Assembly (NCBI RefSeq): GCF_020905345.1
Contig: NZ_JAJJMO010000001.1
Location: 2,790,001-2,854,000 of the forward strand
Length of the DNA stretch: 64,000 nucleotides
Direction: 5' to 3'
Source of the DNA: Flavobacterium pisciphilum
Lineage (GTDB): Bacteria > Bacteroidota > Bacteroidia > Flavobacteriales > Flavobacteriaceae
Position numbers and translations under genes: made by a program. The notes under the pieces are model-generated. The model was not told where the DNA came from. It did no database searches and worked only from the letters and a program-made list of their open reading frames with translations. Positions 1 to 9,778 of this stretch are shown one piece after another; position 1 is the first letter of the stretch, and each line of letters begins with the position of its first letter.

Positions 1-672
1 ATATGGCAACGGAATATGTCCAGCAGTAGCCAATAAATCAGCACAAAAAACTATCGTTTTGTCTTGATATTGAATATGCGGAATCATTTGTTTCTCAGTA
101 TGTCCATCGGCAAAGAAAATTCCAAAACCAAGTTCAGACGTTGAAAGAAAATCTGCCTCAGTTCTTTTTATGAAATTTAATTGTCCGCTTTCTTGCATTG
201 GTAGAATATTTTCAGACAGAAAAGAAGCCTTTTCACGAGCATTGGGTTTAGTCGCCCATTCCCAATGATTTTCGTTACTCCAGTATTTAGCATTTTTAAA
301 AGCAGGTTCATAACCTGTTTTATCAGAATTCCATTGTACACTTCCTCCACAATGGTCAAAATGCAAATGAGTCATAAAAACATCTGTAATATCATCTCGG
401 TGAAAACCATATTTTGCCAATGATTTGTCTATCGAATGATTTCCCCAAAGCGAATAATATCCAAAAAACTTATCCGATTGTTTATCTCCCATTCCAGTAT
501 CTATCAAAATAAGTCGGTTACCCTCTTCAATAAGCAAGCATCTTGCAGCTATATCTATCAAATTATTACCATCGGCAGGATTAGTTTTATTCCAAATTGT
601 TTTAGGCACAACACCAAACATGGCGCCACCGTCTAATTTAAAATTTCCAGATTCTATTGGATAAAGCTTCAT
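1..672 (-). CDS. MBL-fold metallo-hydrolase (3' end outside window)
   Basis: Metallo-beta-lactamase-fold hydrolase, probably acting on a small ester, lactone or thioester; the substrate cannot be told. The first 224 codons are visible, starting at ATG 672 (MKLYPIESGNFKLDGG), and the frame is still open at base 1. The zinc-binding signature THLHFDHCGG is at residues 101-110 (H102, H104, D106, H107), and a later aspartate-histidine pair (FADGHTEKQ) fits the family. No signal peptide is seen, so it is likely cytoplasmic. It is divergent from the suf locus, with about 215 bp between the starts. The C-terminal zinc ligands lie outside the window. Confident as to fold, not as to function. Confidence 0.85.
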   Translation of the reverse strand, partial: MKLYPIESGNFKLDGGAMFGVVPKTIWNKTNPADGNNLIDIAARCLLIEEGNRLILIDTGMGDKQSDKFFGYYSLWGNHSIDKSLAKYGFHRDDITDVFMTHLHFDHCGGSVQWNSDKTGYEPAFKNAKYWSNENHWEWATKPNAREKASFLSENILPMQESGQLNFIKRTEADFLSTSELGFGIFFADGHTEKQMIPHIQYQDKTIVFCADLLATAGHIPLPY

Positions 673-849
673 TTTATTTAATTGTTTAAAAATTCAAATG
701 TTACAAAAATTAAGATTCAATAATCTTTTGTTTGATTAATCCTGCAATTTAATAAAATCCTTTTGCTTTCAAGGAAATGAAATAGACTTTATCTATTTTA
801 ACATTTGTTATAATAATGTGAACCGTTATGGAAAAAGGTTTTTATATAG

Positions 850-857
850 TATCTTTG
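850..857 (+). promoter_or_regulatory. -7 box of the suf promoter
   Basis: TATCTTTG matches the Bacteroidota -7 consensus TAnnTTTG and lies 30 bp before the start of the HesB/IscA gene. The -33 element is degenerate (TATG about 19 bp upstream). No other candidate is seen between the divergent genes on this strand. Confidence 0.6.
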
Positions 858-887
858 CAAATAATTTAGACAATAATCTATATAACA

Positions 888-1217
888 ATGATAAAGGTTT
901 CTGATTCTGCCAAAAAGAAAATTATCGACTTAATGCAAGACGATGGTTTTGATGCCGCACATGACTATGTAAGAGTAGGAGTGAAAAGCGGTGGGTGCTC
1001 CGGTTTATCATATGATTTAAAATTTGACAAAACCAAAGGGGACGACGATAAAATATTCATAGACAACGATATAACTATTGCTGTCGAAAAAAAATCATTT
1101 CTATATTTAGCTGGAACGATATTAGAGTTTTCAGGTGGATTAAATGGAAAAGGATTTGTATTTAATAATCCAAACGCAAGTAGAACTTGTGGTTGTGGCG
1201 AAAGTTTTTCACTTTAG
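888..1217 (+). CDS. sufA: HesB/IscA-type iron-sulfur carrier protein (SufA-like)
   Basis: A-type carrier that receives Fe-S clusters from the SufBCD scaffold and passes them to apo-proteins. At 109 residues it has the family's usual length and all three conserved cysteines: C37 in SGGCSG and C101/C103 in the C-terminal CGCG motif. It is the first gene of the suf locus, 87 bp upstream of sufB, behind a good TAnnTTTG promoter. Position in the operon favours a SufA role over IscA or ErpA, but the sequence alone does not separate these subfamilies. The ATG at 888 is the only sensible start. Confidence 0.9.
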   Translation: MIKVSDSAKKKIIDLMQDDGFDAAHDYVRVGVKSGGCSGLSYDLKFDKTKGDDDKIFIDNDITIAVEKKSFLYLAGTILEFSGGLNGKGFVFNNPNASRTCGCGESFSL

Positions 1218-1304
1218 CCAAACGTCGAAAGTCTTAAAGTCAAACGAAGCTATACATACTTCGAGCTTATAAGACATTCAAACTTTTAAGACAATATTGA
1301 AACA

Positions 1305-2753
1305 ATGAGCAAATACACTGAAGACGATTTAAAAATCGAACTCGAAACTAAAGAATACGAATACGGATTTTATACAGATATAGAATCTGAGACGTTTCCT
1401 ATTGGGCTAAACGAAGATATTGTTCGTGCCATTTCTCTAAAAAAAGAAGAACCACAATGGATGACCGATTGGCGTATTGAGGCTTTTCGTGCTTGGCAAG
1501 AAATGATTGAACCAGAATGGGCAAATGTGCGTTATGAAAAACCAGATTTCCAAGCAATATCTTATTATTCTGCTCCAAAGCAAGTAGATCCAAATAAAAC
1601 ATTAGACGATGTGGATCCTGAACTTTTAGAAATGTACAAAAAGTTAGGAATCTCTGTCGATGAACAAAAAATGATGAACAATGTCGCTATGGATATTGTA
1701 GTTGACTCTGTTTCAGTAGCTACTACTTTCAAAAAGACATTAGGAGAAAAAGGCATCATTTTCTGTCCTATTTCAGAAGCTATAAAAGAGCATCCTGAGT
1801 TAGTTCGTAAATACTTAGGAACAGTTGTTCCTCAAAAAGATAATTTTTACGCAGCATTAAATTCAGCTGTTTTCTCAGATGGATCATTCTGCTATATTCC
1901 AAAAGGCGTTCGTTGCCCAATGGAACTTTCAACTTATTTCCGAATCAATCAAGCAGGAACTGGTCAGTTCGAAAGAACATTGGTTATTGCTGACGAAGGA
2001 AGTTATGTATCCTATCTAGAAGGATGTACTGCACCAAGTCGTGATGAAAATCAATTACATGCTGCTGTAGTAGAGTTAATTGCTCTAGATGATGCAGAAA
2101 TTAAATACTCAACAGTTCAAAACTGGTACCCAGGAAACAAAGAAGGAAAAGGTGGAGTTTTTAATTTCGTAACCAAAAGAGGTTTATGCGAGACTAATGC
2201 AAAAATTTCATGGACACAAGTAGAAACAGGTTCTGCTGTTACATGGAAATACCCATCTTGTGTTTTAAAAGGAGACAATTCGGTAGGAGAATTTTATTCA
2301 ATTGCCGTTACCAATAATTACCAACAAGCAGATACTGGAACTAAAATGATTCATTTAGGAAAAAACACTAAATCAACAATCATTTCTAAAGGTATTTCAG
2401 CTGGAAAATCACAAAACAGCTACCGTGGATTAGTACAAATAAGTGCTCGTGCAGATAATGCAAGAAACTTTTCACAATGTGACTCTCTTTTAATGGGTAA
2501 CAATTGTGGTGCACATACTTTCCCTTATATCGAAAGCAAAAACCCTTCTGCAAAAATAGAACACGAAGCTACAACAAGTAAAATCGGTGAAGACCAAGTA
2601 TTTTATTGTAACCAACGTGGAATTCCAACTGAAAAAGCAATTGCATTAATCGTAAACGGATTTAGTAAAGACGTTTTAAATAAATTACCAATGGAATTTG
2701 CTGTAGAAGCACAAAAATTATTAGAAATTTCTTTGGAAGGTTCTGTGGGTTAA
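1305..2753 (+). CDS. sufB: Fe-S cluster assembly scaffold SufB
   Basis: Core subunit of the SufBC2D scaffold on which Fe-S clusters are built from sulfide delivered by SufSE. The protein has 482 residues, normal for SufB, and carries the family's right-handed beta-helix region and C-terminal helical part, including [22 protein letters not shown] and [13 protein letters not shown] blocks typical of SufB. It is the second gene of the suf cluster. A 171-bp spacer with repeated GTTTAAAGTTT-like words separates it from sufC, unusually long for this operon. Family assignment is secure. Confidence 0.97.
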   Translation: MSKYTEDDLKIELETKEYEYGFYTDIESETFPIGLNEDIVRAISLKKEEPQWMTDWRIEAFRAWQEMIEPEWANVRYEKPDFQAISYYSAPKQVDPNKTLDDVDPELLEMYKKLGISVDEQKMMNNVAMDIVVDSVSVATTFKKTLGEKGIIFCPISEAIKEHPELVRKYLGTVVPQKDNFYAALNSAVFSDGSFCYIPKGVRCPMELSTYFRINQAGTGQFERTLVIADEGSYVSYLEGCTAPSRDENQLHAAVVELIALDDAEIKYSTVQNWYPGNKEGKGGVFNFVTKRGLCETNAKISWTQVETGSAVTWKYPSCVLKGDNSVGEFYSIAVTNNYQQADTGTKMIHLGKNTKSTIISKGISAGKSQNSYRGLVQISARADNARNFSQCDSLLMGNNCGAHTFPYIESKNPSAKIEHEATTSKIGEDQVFYCNQRGIPTEKAIALIVNGFSKDVLNKLPMEFAVEAQKLLEISLEGSVG

Positions 2754-2924
2754 AAAGTTTAAAGTTTCGGGTTCCTAAGTTTGCAAAACACACTTTGATC
2801 CTTAAATAGAAACTTTTCACAAAAACCTAAATTGAAAATAAATAGTTTAAACAAGAAAAATTTTAAAGTAGCTATTCTTAACAAAATCAAGAACTTGAAA
2901 CTTTAAACTTTAAACAAAAATAAT
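2754..2924. repeat. sufB-sufC spacer with AGTTTAAAGTTT-type words in opposite orientations
   Basis: This spacer starts with AAGTTTAAAGTTT (about 2757-2769) and ends with its inverse, ACTTTAAACTTTAAAC (about 2898-2913). The same word family recurs at about 4150-4170, just before sufD. It looks like a degenerate dispersed intergenic repeat that could form a long weak hairpin. No open frame or promoter of the TAnnTTTG type is seen. Confidence 0.5.
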
Positions 2925-3671
2925 ATGTTAAGTATAAAAAACCTTCACGCCTCAATTGGTGACAAAGAAATTCTTAAAGGAATAAACATAGAAGTTAAAG
3001 CTGGCGAAGTACATGCCATCATGGGGCCAAACGGTTCTGGAAAAAGTACACTTTCAGCAGTAATTGCTGGAAACGAAAACTACGAAGTAACACAAGGTGA
3101 GGTTTTCCTTGACGGAGAAGATTTAGCCGATTTAGCACCAGAAGAAAGAGCACACAAAGGTGTTTTCCTTTCTTTTCAATACCCTGTAGAAATTCCAGGA
3201 GTTAGTGTAACTAACTTTATGAGAACTGCAATTAATGAAACACGTAAAGCAAACGGTCAAGAAGAAATGCCAGCTAACGAAATGTTGAAAGTAATTCGTG
3301 AGAAATCAGAATTATTAGAAATTGATCGTAAGTTTTTATCACGTTCTCTTAACGAAGGATTCTCAGGTGGAGAGAAAAAACGTAATGAAATTTTCCAAAT
3401 GGCAATGTTGGAGCCAAAACTAGCAATCCTTGACGAAACTGACTCAGGTCTAGATATCGATGCATTAAGAATTGTTGCTAACGGTGTAAACAAACTAAAA
3501 AGCGATAAAAATGCAATTATAGTTATTACACACTACCAACGTTTATTAGACTATATCGTTCCTGATTTCGTTCACGTTCTTTACAATGGTAAAATTGTAA
3601 AATCTGGAGGAAAGGAACTTGCTTATGAGCTTGAAGAAAAAGGATACGACTGGATTAAAGCAGAAAACTAG
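2925..3671 (+). CDS. sufC: Fe-S cluster assembly ATPase SufC
   Basis: ABC-type ATPase that drives conformational change of the SufBCD scaffold; soluble, not a transporter. Its 248 residues are the usual length. Walker A is GPNGSGKST at residues 34-42, the signature is FSGGEKKR (the SufC variant of LSGGQ), and Walker B is LAILDETDSGLDID with the D-loop. It lies between sufB and the four-helix-bundle gene that precedes sufD. Assignment is secure from motif variants and position. Confidence 0.97.
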   Translation: MLSIKNLHASIGDKEILKGINIEVKAGEVHAIMGPNGSGKSTLSAVIAGNENYEVTQGEVFLDGEDLADLAPEERAHKGVFLSFQYPVEIPGVSVTNFMRTAINETRKANGQEEMPANEMLKVIREKSELLEIDRKFLSRSLNEGFSGGEKKRNEIFQMAMLEPKLAILDETDSGLDIDALRIVANGVNKLKSDKNAIIVITHYQRLLDYIVPDFVHVLYNGKIVKSGGKELAYELEEKGYDWIKAEN

Positions 3672-3751
3672 GTTTTTGTTTCATGTTTCATGTTTTTTCT
3701 AGTTTGAAGTTAAGCTTATGTTTTGTAAGTTTAAACTTAAAATAAAAATCC

Positions 3752-4141
3752 ATGACGACAATAAATAGATTTGAAGATTTAGAAATCTGGAAAGAAGCAA
3801 GACGATTAGCAAAAGAAATTCATCTCATTGCAAATGGAACTGAATTAAAATCAGATTTCAAATTTAAAAATCAAATAAAAGCATCATCTGGTTCAGTAAT
3901 GGATAATATAGCTGAAGGCTTTGAAAGAGATGGGAATTTAGAGTTCCGACAATTCTTATCCATTGCAAAAGGTTCAGCTGGAGAAACAAGATCTCAGCTT
4001 TATCGAATTTTTGATTTTGAATATATTTCAGAACAAAAATTTGAAATTTTAAAAACAGATTATGAAAACTTAAGCGGTAAAATAAAAAACTTTATCACTT
4101 ATCTTAATAAGAAGGATTTTAAAGGAAATAAGTTTCAATAG
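3752..4141 (+). CDS. four-helix bundle protein (S23 / 23S rRNA IVP-like family)
   Basis: A small helical protein of 129 residues. It has the N-terminal pattern [17 protein letters not shown] and the central block [24 protein letters not shown], hallmarks of the four-helix-bundle family first seen in 23S rRNA intervening sequences. Members are common single genes in Bacteroidota, and their molecular function is not established. It sits in the same direction between sufC (80 bp before) and sufD (48 bp after), so it is probably co-transcribed as a passenger. Nothing in it suggests a role in Fe-S assembly, since there is no cysteine pattern. Confidence 0.85.
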   Translation: MTTINRFEDLEIWKEARRLAKEIHLIANGTELKSDFKFKNQIKASSGSVMDNIAEGFERDGNLEFRQFLSIAKGSAGETRSQLYRIFDFEYISEQKFEILKTDYENLSGKIKNFITYLNKKDFKGNKFQ

Positions 4142-4189
4142 GCAAAACCTGAAACTTTAAACCTGAAACCCGAAGGAAACAAAAGAAAA

Positions 4190-5506
4190 ATGGATTTAAA
4201 AGAAAAATTAGTATCGTCTTTTATGGCTTTTGAAGAACGTGTAGATGTCCATACAGACCTTCACGAAATCAGAACACAAGCGATAAAAAACTTCGAAAAT
4301 AAAGGTTTTCCAACCAAAAAAGAAGAAGCTTGGAAATATACATCGCTAAATGCCATCTTAAAAAATGACTTTACTGTATTTCCAAAACAAGAAAATGCAA
4401 TCGAATTTAATCATGTAAAAAAATACTTTTTACACGAGATAGACACCTATAAAGTTGTATTTATAGATGGTGTTTTCAGTTCACATTTATCTTCTACAAC
4501 ACACGATGGAATAGATGTTTGCTTAATGTCTTCGGCATTAACCAAGCCTAAATATAAGATGATTATTGATAATTACTTTAATCAAGTTGCTAACAAAGAA
4601 GACAGTTTAACTTCTTTGAATACAGCTTTTGCAATTGAAGGTGCTTACATCAATATTCCAAAAAAGAAAGTTGCTGACAAGCCTATCGAAATCATGTATT
4701 TCTCGACTGGAAATGAAACAGCACTTATGGTTCAGCCAAGAAACTTAGTAATTGTAGGTGAGAACTCTCACGTACAAATTATTGAGCGTCATCAAAGCTT
4801 AAACGAAAATCCTGTTTTAACCAATTCAGTTACTGAGATTTTTGCTCAAAAACGCGCTATTATTGATTATTACAAAATCCAAAACGACAATAGCGAAGCC
4901 AATTTAATAGACAATACTTACGTTTCACAACAACAAGAAAGTCATGCATCTGTGCACACATTCTCATTTGGTGGAAACTTAACCCGTAACAATTTGAATT
5001 TTTATCACTTTGGAGAAAGGTTAACAAGTACGTTAAACGGAATAACAATTATAGGCGAAAAACAACACGTAGACCACTATACATTAGTGAAACACGCAAC
5101 GCCAAACTGTGAAAGTTTTCAAGATTATAAAGGAATCTTTACAGACCGCTCTATAGGAGTTTTTAACGGAAAAGTATTGGTTGAAAAAGAAGCGCAAAAA
5201 ACAAATGCATTTCAAAAAAGCAACAATATTTTATTGAGTGACAAAGCAAGTATAAATGCAAAACCTCAATTAGAGATTTTTGCTGATGATGTAAAATGTT
5301 CTCACGGTTGCACAATCGGGCAATTAGACGAAACAGCTATGTTCTACATGCAATCACGTGGAATTCCTCAAAAAGAAGCAAAAGCTTTACTAATGTATGC
5401 ATTCTCAAATGCCGTTATCGAAAGCATCAAAATACCTGAATTAAAAAAACGAATTACTACAATTATTGCCAGCAAACTAGGCGTAAAAATGGGATTTGAT
5501 TTATAG
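4190..5506 (+). CDS. sufD: Fe-S cluster assembly protein SufD
   Basis: Partner of SufB in the SufBC2D scaffold, needed for iron acquisition and cluster assembly. The protein has 438 residues. The N-terminal helical region contains KKEEAWKYTSLNAIL, typical of SufD, and the C-terminal region contains DDVKCSHGCTIGQLDE and FYMQSRGIPQKEAKALL, the SufD version of the SufB C-terminal block. It ends the first part of the suf locus and is followed by a rho-independent terminator at about 5566-5602. Confidence 0.96.
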   Translation: MDLKEKLVSSFMAFEERVDVHTDLHEIRTQAIKNFENKGFPTKKEEAWKYTSLNAILKNDFTVFPKQENAIEFNHVKKYFLHEIDTYKVVFIDGVFSSHLSSTTHDGIDVCLMSSALTKPKYKMIIDNYFNQVANKEDSLTSLNTAFAIEGAYINIPKKKVADKPIEIMYFSTGNETALMVQPRNLVIVGENSHVQIIERHQSLNENPVLTNSVTEIFAQKRAIIDYYKIQNDNSEANLIDNTYVSQQQESHASVHTFSFGGNLTRNNLNFYHFGERLTSTLNGITIIGEKQHVDHYTLVKHATPNCESFQDYKGIFTDRSIGVFNGKVLVEKEAQKTNAFQKSNNILLSDKASINAKPQLEIFADDVKCSHGCTIGQLDETAMFYMQSRGIPQKEAKALLMYAFSNAVIESIKIPELKKRITTIIASKLGVKMGFDL

Positions 5507-5565
5507 ACGGATTTAACTAAAAGTCTTGCAAAAGATTTAACCAAAAAGTTCGCAAAGGTTCACAC

Positions 5566-5602
5566 AAAGACCGCAAAGTTTATAAGCTTTGCGGTCTTTT
5601 TT
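5566..5602 (+). terminator. rho-independent terminator after sufD
   Basis: Perfect 13-bp arms AAAGACCGCAAAG (5566-5578) and CTTTGCGGTCTTT (5587-5599), 8-nt loop, then a T-run. The stem uses the GCAAAG word also found in dispersed repeats at about 5540-5690, 24.1 kb and 32.7-33.1 kb. It would stop the sufABCD transcript before the convergent serine hydrolase. Confidence 0.8.
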
Positions 5603-5688
5603 ATATAAAACTTAACCGAAACACGAAGTTAGCTGAACTTAGCGCTCTTTGCGATTTCTTTTACTTTGCGAACTTTGCGGTTATTTTT

Positions 5689-7032
5689 TTACTTAATAGA
5701 AGAAACTATCTCCTTCAAAAAAGTATTAAAATTAAATTCAAGATCATCGGTCAGACCCATTCTAACTATGACTAGATCCAACGATGGAATAATAAAAACC
5801 TTTTGCCCTTGGAAGCCACTGCAATAAAACATATCTCTAGGAGCATCTTTGTATTTACCACCTGCATTAAGCCAAAATTGAGCACCATAGTCCCCTTTAG
5901 AGGTATTGGTCGGAGTAGACACATATTTCACCCAACTTTCATCAAGAATCTGCTCTCCTTTCCAGTTTCCTTTATGCAAATACAACAAGCCAAATTTAGA
6001 CCAATCTCTAGTAGTTGCCCAAGCATAAGATGAGCCTACATAATTCCCCACCATATCAGTTTCAATAACTACAGAGTTCATCCCGATTTTATCTATTAAT
6101 GCCGAATACCAAAAATCTAAATATTCCTGATGCGTCTTAAATTGTTTTCTCAAAATAGCTGATAATAGATTACTTGTTCCTGAGGAATAATTCCAATGCG
6201 TATCTGGCTTAAACAAAGCTGGCTTTTCTAATTGCACTCTTGCCATGTCTTCTGACTCAAAGAGCATAATCGTTGCATCACAAATAGTATTGTAATTCTC
6301 TACCCATTCCAAACCAGAATTCATATGAAGCAAATCATTGGTAGTAATAATTCTGCGGTCATCATTTTGCCATTCGACTATGGGAGCAGGTTTATAAATA
6401 TCAAACTTTTTTTGTTTTTGAAGCACCCCAAACATAGTTCCCGTAATACTTTTAGTCATAGACCAACCAAGTAATTTACTGTTTTTAGTAAAACCTGGCT
6501 CATATTTTTCAGCTATCAGCTTATCTTTGTACAACACCAAAACTGACCTTGTTCTTTTGCTTTTTCCCCCTGAAACATCAAATGCATTTGCAACAGCTTT
6601 TTCCAACTTAGAATAATCAATAGTAGAGAAAATGGTATCTTTAGGTTCCTTATCTCCATAAGGAAAAGGCAAATCATTTATCAGCTTTACTCTTTTGGGA
6701 ACTTCATAAGGCTTCGACGTATCAAAATTATCATTAATTAGAGTAGCACCAATACCTTCACGATAAATTGCTTTACGCTCTTTTAACCCATAAACATTAG
6801 ATGTAGCAAACTTCCCTTCTGCATTAATTTTGCTTGTTGCCAAGTCAAGCAAAGGAATATCATTATCCCCTTTCTCGATCGATTCCAGAGATCGATTATC
6901 TATAAAATGACATGACGCAATACTTTTTGAGGTAAAGCCAGAAATCAAATCAAGTTTGGGATAAGTAGTAAATCTGAAATAAATAATTATGATAACCAGA
7001 AGAAGAACAAGTAATTTTAAGATTTTTTTCAT
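5689..7032 (-). CDS. serine hydrolase (beta-lactamase/class C family), membrane-anchored
   Basis: Penicillin-binding-protein-like serine hydrolase of 447 residues, probably acting on an ester or peptide outside the cytoplasm. An N-terminal hydrophobic stretch (residues 5-19) is a membrane anchor or uncleaved signal. The catalytic SxxK tetrad is SMTK at residues 191-194, followed by the YSSGTSN block (YxS/N-type second motif) and the late FQGQ segment. It is read against the suf genes and lies between sufD and sufS, splitting the locus in two. The substrate is unknown. Family assignment rests on motif order. Confidence 0.85.
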   Translation of the reverse strand: MKKILKLLVLLLVIIIIYFRFTTYPKLDLISGFTSKSIASCHFIDNRSLESIEKGDNDIPLLDLATSKINAEGKFATSNVYGLKERKAIYREGIGATLINDNFDTSKPYEVPKRVKLINDLPFPYGDKEPKDTIFSTIDYSKLEKAVANAFDVSGGKSKRTRSVLVLYKDKLIAEKYEPGFTKNSKLLGWSMTKSITGTMFGVLQKQKKFDIYKPAPIVEWQNDDRRIITTNDLLHMNSGLEWVENYNTICDATIMLFESEDMARVQLEKPALFKPDTHWNYSSGTSNLLSAILRKQFKTHQEYLDFWYSALIDKIGMNSVVIETDMVGNYVGSSYAWATTRDWSKFGLLYLHKGNWKGEQILDESWVKYVSTPTNTSKGDYGAQFWLNAGGKYKDAPRDMFYCSGFQGQKVFIIPSLDLVIVRMGLTDDLEFNFNTFLKEIVSSIK

Positions 7033-7219
7033 AATAGTACAGGTTTATTTACACTGCAATATAACCATAATTTCTTCACAAATTAACTTTTAATAGGCTC
7101 GAAATCAAAGACAAGCCGTATAAAAATATCAAATATGCAAAACAATATTACTTTTAATAGGATTATCTAAAACCATAAAGGAAATTTATCAATTACTGGA
7201 TAAAACAATTTAGTTTTAG

Positions 7220-7227
7220 TACTTTTG
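7220..7227 (+). promoter_or_regulatory. -7 box of the sufS operon promoter
   Basis: TACTTTTG fits TAnnTTTG and lies 25 bp before the sufS start. A separate promoter is expected here because the inverted serine hydrolase and a terminator separate sufS from sufD. The -33 element is not clear. Confidence 0.55.
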
Positions 7228-7252
7228 TACGTAGAATTTTTCTAAATAAGAT

Positions 7253-8467
7253 ATGCTAGATATTCATAAAATAAGAGCTGAGTTTCCGATACTTTCACAA
7301 AAAGTAAACGGAAAACCGTTGGTATACTTTGATAATGGAGCGACATCACAGAAACCACTAGTTGTGATTGATGCTATTTCAAAATACTATCAAGAGATTA
7401 ATGCAAACATACACCGTGGAGTACACACTTTGAGCCAGTTAGCAACAGATGCTTACGAGATCTCAAGAGTAAAAATCCAACATCATATTAATGCTAAACA
7501 TTTACACGAAGTACTATTTACTTCTGGAACAACTCATGGAATTAATTTAGTTGCAAATGGTTTTGCCGCTATATTAAAACCTGGAGATGAAGTAATGGTT
7601 TCGGCATTAGAACATCATAGTAATATTGTGCCTTGGCAAATGTTATGTGAAAAGACTGGTGCTATTCTTAAAGTGATTCCGATGAATCAGGATGGAGAGC
7701 TTATCATAAGCGAATACGAATCTTTGTTATCTGAAAAAACAAAAATAGTTACCGTAAATCATATTTCGAATGCATTGGGAACAATCAATCCTATAAAATA
7801 TATGATTGAGAAAGCCCATGCTGTAGGTGCTGCCGTATTAATCGATGGTGCACAAGCTGTACCTCATTTAAAACCAGATGTTTTAGATTTAGATTGTGAT
7901 TTTTATGCTTTTTCAGGTCATAAAATGTGTGGTCCAACAGGAACTGGAATTTTATACGGAAAAGAAAGCTGGCTAAACAAACTACCTCCTTACCAAGGTG
8001 GTGGCGAAATGATTAAAGAAGTTACTTTCGAGAAAACTACTTATGCTGAGTTGCCACATAAATTTGAAGCTGGAACACCAAACATAGCTGGCGGAATTGT
8101 TCTAGGAACAGCGGTAGATTACATGAATAGTATAGGTTTTGACAATATTCAAAAACAAGAAAATGAATTACTGGCTCACGCTACTAAACAATTACTTGAA
8201 ATTGAAGGATTGAGAATTTATGGTACTGGCAAAGAAAAAGCTTCCGTTATATCGTTTAATATCGACGGAATTCACCCATATGATATTGGCTCAATAATTG
8301 ATAAATTAGGAATTGCAGTACGTACAGGACATCACTGTGCTCAGCCAATTATGAATTACTTCGAGATTCCTGGAACCATTAGAGCTTCTTTCTCTTTTTA
8401 TAACACAAAAGAAGAAATTGATTTGATGGTCGAAGCGATTAAAAAAGCAAAAACAATGCTATCTTAA
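7253..8467 (+). CDS. sufS: cysteine desulfurase SufS
   Basis: PLP-dependent group II cysteine desulfurase that takes sulfur from L-cysteine and passes it as persulfide to SufE. The protein has 404 residues. The PLP lysine is K224 in SGHKMCGPTG, and the catalytic cysteine is C362 in RTGHHCAQP, the SufS/CsdA signature. Upstream blocks DNGATSQKP and HHSNIVPW are typical. It starts the second suf transcription unit, 13 bp before a small lipoprotein and 0.44 kb before sufE, its sulfur acceptor. Assignment is secure. Confidence 0.97.
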   Translation: MLDIHKIRAEFPILSQKVNGKPLVYFDNGATSQKPLVVIDAISKYYQEINANIHRGVHTLSQLATDAYEISRVKIQHHINAKHLHEVLFTSGTTHGINLVANGFAAILKPGDEVMVSALEHHSNIVPWQMLCEKTGAILKVIPMNQDGELIISEYESLLSEKTKIVTVNHISNALGTINPIKYMIEKAHAVGAAVLIDGAQAVPHLKPDVLDLDCDFYAFSGHKMCGPTGTGILYGKESWLNKLPPYQGGGEMIKEVTFEKTTYAELPHKFEAGTPNIAGGIVLGTAVDYMNSIGFDNIQKQENELLAHATKQLLEIEGLRIYGTGKEKASVISFNIDGIHPYDIGSIIDKLGIAVRTGHHCAQPIMNYFEIPGTIRASFSFYNTKEEIDLMVEAIKKAKTMLS

Positions 8468-8479
8468 TACAGTAAACTT

Positions 8480-8905
8480 ATGAAAATACTATCCTTATTA
8501 TTTCTGACAATTTTTATTGGAAGCAGTTGTGTAAGCCAAAAAAAAATAGATATGAGTTCTGTAGAGATAGTATACTCAGCGGTGTCACGTGGTTATTATC
8601 AAAAGATAGTCGTTAAAAATCAAATGGTATCTATTACCAAAAGCAGAGGAGAAGAATCTGTTACAAACAAAATCAATGGGGCACAATGGGCAAGAATTGT
8701 TTCTGAATTCAAAAAGATAAAATTAGAAAGCATTCCGCAACTAAAAGCGCCCACCGAAAAACGTTTTCATGATGGAGCTGCCATTGCTAATTTAAGAATA
8801 ACACAAAATGGAAAAACATATGAAACTAATGGTTTTGACAATGGTTTTCCACCAGCAGAAATAGAAAAATTAGTAACTTTATTGGTTGCTTTTACTCAAG
8901 AATAA
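8480..8905 (+). CDS. small lipoprotein of unknown function between sufS and sufE
   Basis: Unrecognised 141-residue protein. A signal peptide with a lipobox-like end (IGSSC, C17) suggests a lipoprotein of the outer or inner membrane. The rest is a compact beta-rich domain without cysteines or evident catalytic motifs (a GYYQKIVVKNQMVSITKSRG strand region, then an NGFDNGFPPAEIE tail). It is tightly packed: 13 bp after sufS and 4 bp before sufE, so it is co-transcribed with them. A periplasmic protein in a cytosolic Fe-S operon is probably a passenger; no function is proposed. Confidence 0.75.
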   Translation: MKILSLLFLTIFIGSSCVSQKKIDMSSVEIVYSAVSRGYYQKIVVKNQMVSITKSRGEESVTNKINGAQWARIVSEFKKIKLESIPQLKAPTEKRFHDGAAIANLRITQNGKTYETNGFDNGFPPAEIEKLVTLLVAFTQE

Positions 8906-8908
8906 AAC

Positions 8909-9334
8909 ATGACAATAAAAGAAATACAAAACGAAATAGTCGAAGAATTCTCAATGTTTGATGACTGGATGCAACGTTACGAGTATATTATCGAACTAGG
9001 GAAAAATTTACCATTAATAAAAGAAGAATACAAGACCGAAGACAACTTGATTAAAGGTTGTCAGTCGAAAGTTTGGCTACAGGGCGAACAAAATGGCGAC
9101 AAAGTTGTTTTTACAGCTGATAGTGACGCGATTTTAACTAAAGGTATCATTGCAATTTTAATTAGAGCTTTCTCAAATCAAAAAGCAGAAGACATCTTAA
9201 AAGCCGATGTAGATTTTATTGATGAAATTGGTTTGAAAGAGCATTTATCTGCAACTCGTGCCAACGGGTTAGTTTCGATGATAAAAAACATCAAAATGTA
9301 TGCTTTGGCATTCGACTCAAAAAACAAAAAATAA
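8909..9334 (+). CDS. sufE: SufE sulfur-acceptor protein
   Basis: Accepts persulfide from SufS and hands it to SufB. It has 141 residues with the SufE fold. The acceptor cysteine is C51 in LIKGCQSKVWL, the same residue number and context as in well-studied SufE. Other conserved stretches are MFDDWMQRYEYIIELG and GLKEHLSATRANGL. It follows the small lipoprotein by 4 bp and precedes the DUF59 gene by 40 bp. Confidence 0.95.
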   Translation: MTIKEIQNEIVEEFSMFDDWMQRYEYIIELGKNLPLIKEEYKTEDNLIKGCQSKVWLQGEQNGDKVVFTADSDAILTKGIIAILIRAFSNQKAEDILKADVDFIDEIGLKEHLSATRANGLVSMIKNIKMYALAFDSKNKK

Positions 9335-9374
9335 ACTAAAATAAAAGTACAGCTTACTTTATTAGATAGAAATT

Positions 9375-9698
9375 ATGGAACACGAAATAGACACTAACGA
9401 ATTAGGAGAATCAATCGTAAAAATCTTAAAAACAATTTACGACCCTGAAATACCTGTTGACATATACGAACTAGGATTAATTTATGATGTAATGGTAAAC
9501 ACTGATTACGAAGTAAAAATCTTAATGACATTAACATCTCCTAACTGCCCAGTAGCCGAGAGTTTACCAAGGGAAGTAGAAGAAAAAGTAAAATCTATCG
9601 AAAACGTAAAAGACGCCGAAGTAGAGATAACTTTTGATCCACCATGGAGCAAAGAATTAATGAGTGAAGAAGCAAAATTAGAATTAGGAATGCTTTAA
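9375..9698 (+). CDS. sufT: SufT-like DUF59 (MIP18 family) Fe-S maturation protein
   Basis: MIP18/DUF59-domain protein of 107 residues; relatives (SufT, PaaD, the N-terminus of Mrp) help mature Fe-S proteins. The diagnostic DPEIPVDIYELGLIYD block (residues 23-38) and the conserved cysteine C58 in TSPNCPVAE are present, with DPPWSKELMSEEAKLELG at the C-terminus. Position after sufE supports assignment to SUF rather than the phenylacetate pathway. The symbol sufT is by family and context. Confidence 0.85.
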   Translation: MEHEIDTNELGESIVKILKTIYDPEIPVDIYELGLIYDVMVNTDYEVKILMTLTSPNCPVAESLPREVEEKVKSIENVKDAEVEITFDPPWSKELMSEEAKLELGML

Positions 9699-9778
9699 AA
9701 AAGGATACAGTATTCAGTCTCAGTTATTAGCATTCAGTTGAAACTGAGATTGAAGACTGCTACAGCAAATAAACGATA

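Noticed and set aside
1399..1759. Open frames on the minus strand within sufB
   Set aside because: They lie wholly inside a secure gene, have no promoter and no family features; they are chance antisense frames.
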